Positions 20,518 to 26,646 of a stretch of DNA of 26,646 nt are shown here, piece by piece (positions within the stretch are counted from its first letter, which is position 1; each line of letters begins with the position of its first letter). Made by a program: the position numbers and the translations under genes. The stretch comes from Saccoglossus kowalevskii (Eukaryota; Hemichordata; Enteropneusta; Harrimaniidae). The DNA is taken from NCBI RefSeq assembly GCF_000003605.2, contig NW_003106214.1:1-26646 (forward strand). Reading direction: 5' to 3'. The notes below the pieces were generated by a model. It saw only the letters and a program-made list of their open reading frames with translations, had not been told where the DNA came from and did no database searches.

Positions 20518-21184
20518 TTGAGAGTGAGCATCACATCTCAAGCAAGTGACCAGGTAATAGCAATATATCTAGCTGCCTTCTTGAGAGTGAGCCTCACATC
20601 TCAAGCAAGTGACCTGGTAATAGCAATATATCTAGCTGCCTTCTTGAGAGTGAGCATCACATCTCAAGCAAGTGACCTGGTAATAGCAATATATCTAGCT
20701 GACTTCTTGAGAGTGGACATCACATCTCAAGCAAGTGCCCTGGTAATAGCAATATATCTAGCTGCCTTCTTGAGAGTGAACATCACATCTCAAGCAAGTG
20801 ACCTGGTAATAGCAATACATCTAGCTGCCTTCTTGAGAGTGAGCATCACATCTCAAGCAAGTGACCTGGTAATAGCAATATATCTAGTTGCCTTCTTGAG
20901 AGTGAGCATCACATCTCAAGCAAGTGACCTGGTAATAGCAATATATCTGGCTGCCTTCTTGAGAGTGAGCATCACATCTCAAGCAAGTGACCTGGTAATA
21001 GCAATATATCTAGTTGCCTTCTTGAGAGTGAGCATCACATCTCAAGCAAGTGACCTGGTAATAGCAATATATCTGGCTGCCTTCTTGAGAGTGAGCATCA
21101 CATCTCAAGCAAGTGACCTGGTAATAGCAAAATATCTAGCTGCCTTCTTGAGAGCGGACATCTTATCTCAAGCAAGTGACCTGG
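20518..21184 (+). repeat. IHL/LVAF segment, copy B (long)
   Basis: Monomers with GACCAGG, GCAATACATC, two CTAGTTGCC, two TATATCTGG, GCAAAATATC and GAGCGGACATCTTATC markers. It matches 25979-26646 in order at an offset of 5461. Private to this copy is AAGTGCCCTGG near 20737. Confidence 0.91.
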
Positions 21185-21273
21185 TAATAGCAATATATCT
21201 AGCTGCCTTCTTGAGAGTGAGCATCACATCTCAAGCAAGTGACCTGGTAATAGCAAAATATCTAGCTGCCTTC

Positions 21274-22192
21274 TTGAGAGTGGACATCACATCTCAAGCA
21301 AGTGACCTGGTAATAGCAATATATCTAGCTGCCTTCTTTAGAGTGGACATCACATCTCAAGCAAGAGACCTGGTAATAGCAATATATCTAGCTGCCTTCT
21401 TGAGAGTGGACATCACATCTCAAGCAAGTGACCTGGTAATAGTAATATATCTAGCTGCCTTCTTGAGAGTGAAAATCACATCTCAAGCAAGTGACCTGGT
21501 AATAGTAATATATCTAGCTGTCTTCTTGAGAGTGAGCATCACATCTCAAGCAAGTGACCTGGTAATAGCAATATATCTAGCTGACTTCTTGAGAGTGAAC
21601 ATCACATCTCAAGCAAGTGACCTGGTAATAGCAATATATCTAGCTGCCTTCTTGAGAGTGAGCATCACATCTCAAGCAAGTGACCTGGTAATAGCAATAT
21701 ATCTAGCTGACTTCTTGAGAGTGAACATCACATCTCAAGCAAGTGACCTGGTAATAGCAATATATCTAGCTGCCTTCTTGAGAGTGAGCCTCACATCTCA
21801 AGCAAGTGACCTGGTAATAGCAATATATCTAGCTGCCTTCTTGAGAGTGGACATCACATCTCAAGCAAGTGACCTGGTAATAGTAATATATCTAGCTGCC
21901 TTCTTGAGAGTGGACATCACATCTCAAGCAGGTGACCTGGTAATAGTAATATATCTAGCTGTCTTCTTGAGAGTGAGCCTCACATCTCAAGCAGGTGACC
22001 TGGTAATAGCAATACATCTAGCTGACTTCTTGAGAGTGAACATCACATCTCAAGCAAGTGACCTGGTAATAGCAATATATCTAGCTGCCTTCTTGAGAGT
22101 GGACATCACATCTCAAGCAAGTGACCTGGTAATAGTAATATATCTAGCTGTCTTCTTGAGAGTGAAAATCACATCTCAAGCAAGTGACCTGG
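21274..22192 (+). repeat. Long segmental duplication, copy B
   Basis: Counterpart of 15058-15976 (offset 6216), with every monomer class in the same order. Here the IHL/LVAF segment lies upstream; in copy A it lies downstream. The two segments have therefore been rearranged relative to each other. Confidence 0.9.
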
Positions 22193-22970
22193 TAATAGTA
22201 ATATATCTAGCTGTCTTCTTGAGAGTGAGCCTCACATCTCAAGCAAGTGACCTGGTAATAGCAATATATCTAGCTGCCTTCTTGAGAGTGGACATCACAT
22301 CTCAAGCAAGTGACCTGGTAATAGCAATATATCTAGCTGCCTTCTTGAGAGTGGACATCACATCTCAAGCAAGTGACCTGGTAATAGCAATATATCTAGC
22401 TGCCTTCTTGAGAGTGGACATCACATCTCAAGCAAGTGACCTGGTAATAGCAATATATCTAGCTGCTTTCTTGAGAGTGGACATCACATCTCAAGCAAGT
22501 GACCTGGTAATAGCAATATATCTAGCTGCCTTCTTGAGAGTGGACATCACATCTCAAGCAAGTGACCTGGTAATAGCAATATATCTAGCTGCCTTCTTGA
22601 GAGTGGACATCACATCTCAAGCAGGTGACCTGGTAATAGCAATATATCTAGCTGTCTTCTTGAGAGTGAGCCTCACATCTCAAGCAAGTGACCTGGTAAT
22701 AGCAATATATCTAGCTGACTTCTTGAGAGTGAACATCACATCTCAAGCAAGTGACCTGGTAATAGCAATATATCTAGCTGTCTTCTTGAGAGTGGACATC
22801 ACATCTCAAGCAAGTGACCTGGTAATAGCAATATATCTAGCTGCCTTCTTGAGAGTGGACATCACATCTCAAGCAAGTGACCTGGTAATAGTAATATATC
22901 TAGCTGTCTTCTTGAGAGTGAGCCTCACATCTCAAGCGACCTGGTAATATCAATATATCTAGCTGTCTTC

Positions 22971-23281
22971 TTGAGAGTGGACATCACATCTCAAGCAGGT
23001 GACCTGGTAATAGCAATATATCTAGCTGCCTTCTTGAGAGTGGACATCACATCTCAAGCAAGTGACCTGGTAATAGCAATATATCTAGCTGCCTTCTTGA
23101 GAGTGGACATCACATCTCAAGCAAGTGACCTGGTAATAGCAATATATCTAGCTGCCTTCTTGAGAGTGGACATCACATCTCAAGCAAGTGACCTGCTAAT
23201 AGTAATATATCTAGCTGTCTTCTTGAGAGTGAGCCTCACATCTCAAGCGACCTGGTAATATCAATATATCTAGCTGCCTTC
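22971..23281 (+). repeat. 311-bp block, C type, with CAGGTGACC start
   Basis: Counterpart of 18955-19265 at an offset of 4016. The 59-bp C monomer is 23223-23281. Confidence 0.94.
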
Positions 23282-23844
23282 TTGAGAGTGGACATCACAT
23301 CTCAAGCAAGTGACCTGGTAATAGCAATATATCTAGCTGCCTTCTTGAGAGTGGACATCACATCTCAAGCAAGTGACCTAATAATAGCAATATATCTAGC
23401 TGCCTTCTTGAGAGTGGACATCACATCTCAAGCAAGTGACCTGGTAATAGCAATATATCTAGCTGCCTTCTTGAGAGTGGACATCACATCTCAAGCAAGT
23501 GACCTGGTAATAGCAATATATCTAGCTGCCTTTTTGAGAGTGGACATCACATCTCAAGCAAGTGACCTGGTAATAGCAATATATGTAGCTGTCTTCTTGA
23601 GAGTGAGCCTCACATCTCAAGCAAGTGACCTGGTAATAGCAATATATCTAGCTGCCTTCTTGAGAGTGAGCATCACATCTCAAGCAAGTGACCTGGTAAT
23701 AGCAATATATCTAGCTGCCTTCTTGAGAGTGGACATCACATCTCAAGCAAGTGACCTGGTAATAGTAATATATCTAGCTGTCTTCTTGAGAGTGAGCCTC
23801 ACATCTCAAGCGACCTGGTAATATCAATATATCTAGCTGTCTTC
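23282..23844 (+). repeat. 563-bp block, T type
   Basis: Counterpart of 19266-19828 at an offset of 4016, except that the seventh monomer has GACCTGG instead of GACCAGG. The 59-bp T monomer is 23786-23844. Confidence 0.94.
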
Positions 23845-24155
23845 TTGAGAGTGGACATCACATCTCAAGCAAGTGACCTGGTAATAGCAATATATCTAGC
23901 TGCCTTCTTGAGAGTGGACATCACATCTCAAGCAAGTGACCTGGTAATAGCAATATATCTAGCTGCCTTCTTGAGAGTGGACATCACATCTCAAGCAAGT
24001 GACCTGGTAATAGCAATATATCTAGCTGCCTTCTTGAGAGTGGACATCACATCTCAAGCAAGTGACCTGCTAATAGTAATATATCTAGCTGTCTTCTTGA
24101 GAGTGAGCCTCACATCTCAAGCGACCTGGTAATATCAATATATCTAGCTGCCTTC
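23845..24155 (+). repeat. 311-bp block, C type
   Basis: Counterpart of 19829-20139 at an offset of 4016, without that copy's GTAATAACAAT variant. The 59-bp C monomer is 24097-24155. It is followed by another C-terminated block, breaking the alternation. Confidence 0.94.
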
Positions 24156-25348
24156 TTGAGAGTGGACATCACATCTCAAGCAAGTGACCTGGTAATAGCA
24201 ATATATCTAGCTGCCTTCTTGAGAGTGGACATCACATCTCAAGCAAGTGACCTGATAATAGCAATATATCTAGCTGCCTTCTTGAGAGTGGACATCACAT
24301 CTCAAGCAAGTGACCTGGTAATAGCAATATATCTAGCTGCCTTCTTGAGAGTGGACATCACATCTCAAGCAAGTGACCTGGTAATAGCAATATATCTAGC
24401 TGCCTTCTTGAGAGTGGACATCACATCTCAAGCAGGTGACCTGGTAATAGCAATATATCTAGCTGTCTTCTTGAGAGTGAGCCTCACATCTCAAGCAAGT
24501 GACCTGGTAATAGCAATATTACTAGCTGCCTTCTTGAGAGTGAGCATCACATCTCAAGCAAGTGACCTGGTAATAGCAATATATCTAGCTGACTTCTTGA
24601 GAGTGAACATCACATCTCAAGCAAGTGACCTGGTAATAGCAATATATCTAGCTGCCTTCTTTAGAGTGGACATCACATCTCAAGCAAGTGACCTGGTAAT
24701 AGTAATATATCTAGCTGCCTTCTTGAGAGTGAACATCACATCTCAAGCAAGTGACCTGGTAATAGTAATATATCTAGCTGTCTTCTTGAGAGTGGACATC
24801 ACATCTCAAGCAAGTGACCTGGTAATAGTAATATATCCAGCTGTCTTCTTGAGAGTGGACATCACATCTCAAGCAAGTGACCTGGTAATAGCATTATATC
24901 TAGCTGCCTTCTTGAGAGTGAGCATCACATCTTAAGCAAGTGACCTGGTAATAGCAATATATCTAGCTGCCTTCTTGAGAGTGAACATCACATCTCAAGC
25001 AAGTGACCTGGTAAAAGTAATATATCCAGCTGTCTTCTTGAGAGTGGACATCACATCTCAAGCAAGTGACCTGGTAATAGCAATATATCTAGCTGCCTTC
25101 TTGAGAGTGGACATCACATCTCAAGCAAGTGACCTGGTAATAGCAATATATCTAGCTGCCTTCTTGAGAGTGGACATCACATCTCAAGCAAGTGACCTGG
25201 TAATAGCAATATATCTAGCTGCCTTCTTGAGAGTGGACATCACATCTCAAGCAAGTGACCTGCTAATAGTAATATATCTAGCTGTCTTCTTGAGAGTGAG
25301 CCTCACATCTCAAGCGACCTGGTAATATCAATATATCTAGCTGCCTTC
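24156..25348 (+). repeat. 1193-bp block, C type
   Basis: 18 monomers of 63 bp and 59-bp C at 25290-25348. It carries the AATATTACTAG segment (24408-24974) and a single stop monomer (24912-24974, TAA at 24933-24935), then GGTAAAAGTAATATATCC at 25011 and a canonical 311-bp C ending. Confidence 0.92.
24408..24974 (+). repeat. AATATTACTAG segment, second full copy
   Basis: Nine monomers matching 14176-14742 at an offset of 10232, including TTTAGAGTGG, TATATCCAG, GCATTATATC and the terminal TAA monomer. The following 189-bp duplication seen at 14743 is absent. Confidence 0.91.
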
Positions 25349-26646
25349 TTGAGAGTGGACATCACATCTCAAGCAAGTGACCTGGTAATAGCAATATATC
25401 TAGCTGCCTTCTTGAGAGTGGACATCACATCTCAAGCAAGTGACCTAATAATAGCAATATATCTAGCTGCCTTCTTGAGAGTGGACATCACATCTCAAGC
25501 AAGTGACCTGGTAATAGCAATATATCTAGCTGCCTTCTTGAGAGTGGACAGCACATCTCAAGCAAGTGACCTGGTAATAGCAATATATCTAGCTGCCTTT
25601 TTGAGAGTGGACACCACATCTCAAGCAAGTGACCTGGTAATAGCAATATATGTAGCTGTCTTCTTGAGAGTGGACATCACATCTCAAGCAAGTGACTTGG
25701 TAATAGCAATATATCTAGCTGTCTTCTTGAGAGTGAAAATCACATCTCAAGCAAGTGACCTGGTAATAGTAATATATCTAGCTGTCTTCTTGAGAGTGAG
25801 CCTCACATCTCAAGCAAGTGACCTGGTAATAGCAATATATCTAGCTGCCTTCTTAAGAGTGGACATCACATCTCAAGCAAGTGACCTGGTAATAGCAATA
25901 TATGTAGCTGTCTTCTTGAGAGTGAGCCTCACATCTCAAGCAAGTGACCTGGTAATAGCAATATATCTAGCTGCCTTCTTGAGAGTGAGCATCACATCTC
26001 AAGCAAGTGACCAGGTAATAGCAATATATCTAGCTGCCTTCTTGAGAGTGAGCCTCACATCTCAAGCAAGTGACCTGGTAATAGCAATATATCTAGCTGC
26101 CTTCTTGAGAGTGAGCATCACATCTCAAGCAAGTGACCTGGTAATAGCAATATATCTAGCTGACTTCTTGAGAGTGGACATCACATCTCAAGCAAGTGAC
26201 CTGGTAATAGCAATATATCTAGCTGCCTTCTTGAGAGTGAACATCACATCTCAAGCAAGTGACCTGGTAATAGCAATACATCTAGCTGCCTTCTTGAGAG
26301 TGAGCATCACATCTCAAGCAAGTGACCTGGTAATAGCAATATATCTAGTTGCCTTCTTGAGAGTGAGCATCACATCTCAAGCAAGTGACCTGGTAATAGC
26401 AATATATCTGGCTGCCTTCTTGAGAGTGAGCATCACATCTCAAGCAAGTGACCTGGTAATAGCAATATATCTAGTTGCCTTCTTGAGAGTGAGCATCACA
26501 TCTCAAGCAAGTGACCTGGTAATAGCAATATATCTGGCTGCCTTCTTGAGAGTGAGCATCACATCTCAAGCAAGTGACCTGGTAATAGCAAAATATCTAG
26601 CTGCCTTTCTTGAGAGCGGACATCTTATCTCAAGCAAGTGACCTGG
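25349..26646 (+). repeat. Terminal mosaic block, cut by the window end
   Basis: 20 complete monomers and a 37-bp partial, with no 59-bp monomer before the window ends. The first monomers (including GACACCACA at 25601) match 1686 onward at an offset of 23663. A GGACAGCACA variant at 25538 and CTTAAGAGTGG at 25852 are private. From 25979 it follows the IHL/LVAF segment. Confidence 0.92.
26546..26609 (+). repeat. 64-bp monomer with 1-bp insertion near the right end
   Basis: CTGCCTTTCTTG replaces CTGCCTTCTTG. The paralogous monomer at 21085-21147 lacks the extra T, so this is a private, homopolymer-type change 40 bp from the window edge. Confidence 0.9.

Larger units (their letters stand above)
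20140..22970 (+). repeat. 2831-bp mosaic block ending in a T monomer
   Basis: 44 monomers of 63 bp and 59-bp T at 22912-22970. It opens like a 563-bp T block, then continues through the IHL/LVAF segment (20518-21184), segmental duplication copy B (21274-22192) and a 752-bp-type ending (22219-22970). It has no TAA monomer, so 20140-22947 stays open at 935 codons. Confidence 0.91.
1..26646. repeat. 63-bp satellite/minisatellite tandem array filling the window
   Basis: Every stretch of the window is a copy of one 63-bp monomer in the same orientation; 316-378 is a consensus example. Counting from the TTG at base 5 to the last monomer start at 26610 gives 26605 bp, which equals 394x63 + 27x59 + 1x62 + 2x64 exactly, so no foreign insertion is hidden. 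Consensus composition is A19 T17 G13 C14 with no CpG. Monomers differ from consensus at a few diagnostic sites shared by many copies, as expected of an array homogenised by unequal exchange or gene conversion. Both edges lie inside the array, so its true length is unknown. I cannot name the satellite family or organism. No promoter, terminator, RNA gene or unique sequence is visible anywhere. Confidence 0.99.

Noticed and set aside
1-26646. CRISPR array
   Set aside because: There are no unique spacers. The full 63 bp is repeated and the variation is shared among many copies.
1-26646. Hammerhead or other self-cleaving ribozyme in the satellite
   Set aside because: I looked for the CTGANGA core followed by GAAA and found no such combination. 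CTGATTTC monomers do not fit.
1-26646. CENP-B box or telomere-type repeat
   Set aside because: No match to the CENP-B box core (TTCG...CGGG) and no short G-rich telomeric unit. Centromeric location cannot be claimed from the sequence.
1-26646. Transposable element, terminal inverted repeats or LTRs
   Set aside because: The monomer arithmetic closes exactly, with no inserted non-repeat sequence. The only inverted repeat is the short one within each monomer.
1-26646. Promoter signals from the recurring AATATAT tract or ribosome binding sites before TTG
   Set aside because: The tract occurs once per monomer some 400 times, with no associated unique gene. No purine-rich ribosome binding site is specific to any start.

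Overview
The whole window is one uninterrupted tandem array of a 63-bp monomer; I see no unique sequence, no RNA gene, no mobile element and no credible protein-coding gene. The register can be followed from base 5 to the right end. It accounts for every base as 4 leading bases, 394 monomers of 63 bp, 27 of 59 bp, one of 62 bp, two of 64 bp and a final 37-bp partial, i.e. 424 complete monomers. A representative consensus monomer is 316-378 (about 43% G+C, no CpG). A 63-bp satellite with nested higher-order repeats and no flanking genes points to a eukaryotic nuclear genome (pericentromeric, subtelomeric or interstitial heterochromatin, or a large minisatellite). The taxon cannot be told from the sequence.

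Monomers differ mainly at a few diagnostic sites. I name classes by the two codon-sized triplets after GTG, in the register that starts TTG AGA GTG: D = GAC ATC, S = AGC ATC, SL = AGC CTC, N = AAC ATC, R = AGG ATC, K = AAA ATC. Further markers are GCC/GTC/GAC before the final TTC, CTA/GTA/CCA after TATAT, and CAA to TAA or CCA.

The 59-bp monomers are a single lineage: a 4-bp deletion (AAGT) plus a linked G-to-T change. They split into two sub-lineages, T (ends CTGTCTTC, 14 copies) and C (ends CTGCCTTC, 13 copies), which mostly alternate and cut the window into 28 blocks. Blocks of 311 bp (4 x 63 + 59) recur 13 times. 311 + 563 = 874-bp super-units recur three times. Layout: 1-1685 is a dense 311-bp domain. 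1686-5083 is a long block with an R cluster, stop-monomer cassettes and a P cluster. 5084-8080 is dense blocks. 8081-12671 is two tandem copies of a roughly 2.45-kb unit. 12672-13545 is an 874-bp super-unit. 13546-18202 is a long mosaic block. 18203-24155 is mostly two copies of a duplication offset by 4016 bp, separated by a mosaic block. 24156-26646 is a mosaic that runs off the end.

The periodic reading frame (63 = 21 codons, stop-free in one frame) gives apparent ORFs of up to about 1020 codons of a 21-residue repeat. They are best read as a by-product of repeat length: they start only at TTG, and the frame is broken at every 59-bp monomer, by fixed TAA variants and by 1-bp indels. The most interesting structural signal is an imperfect palindrome in nearly every monomer, whose apical triloop coincides with the array's most variable site.
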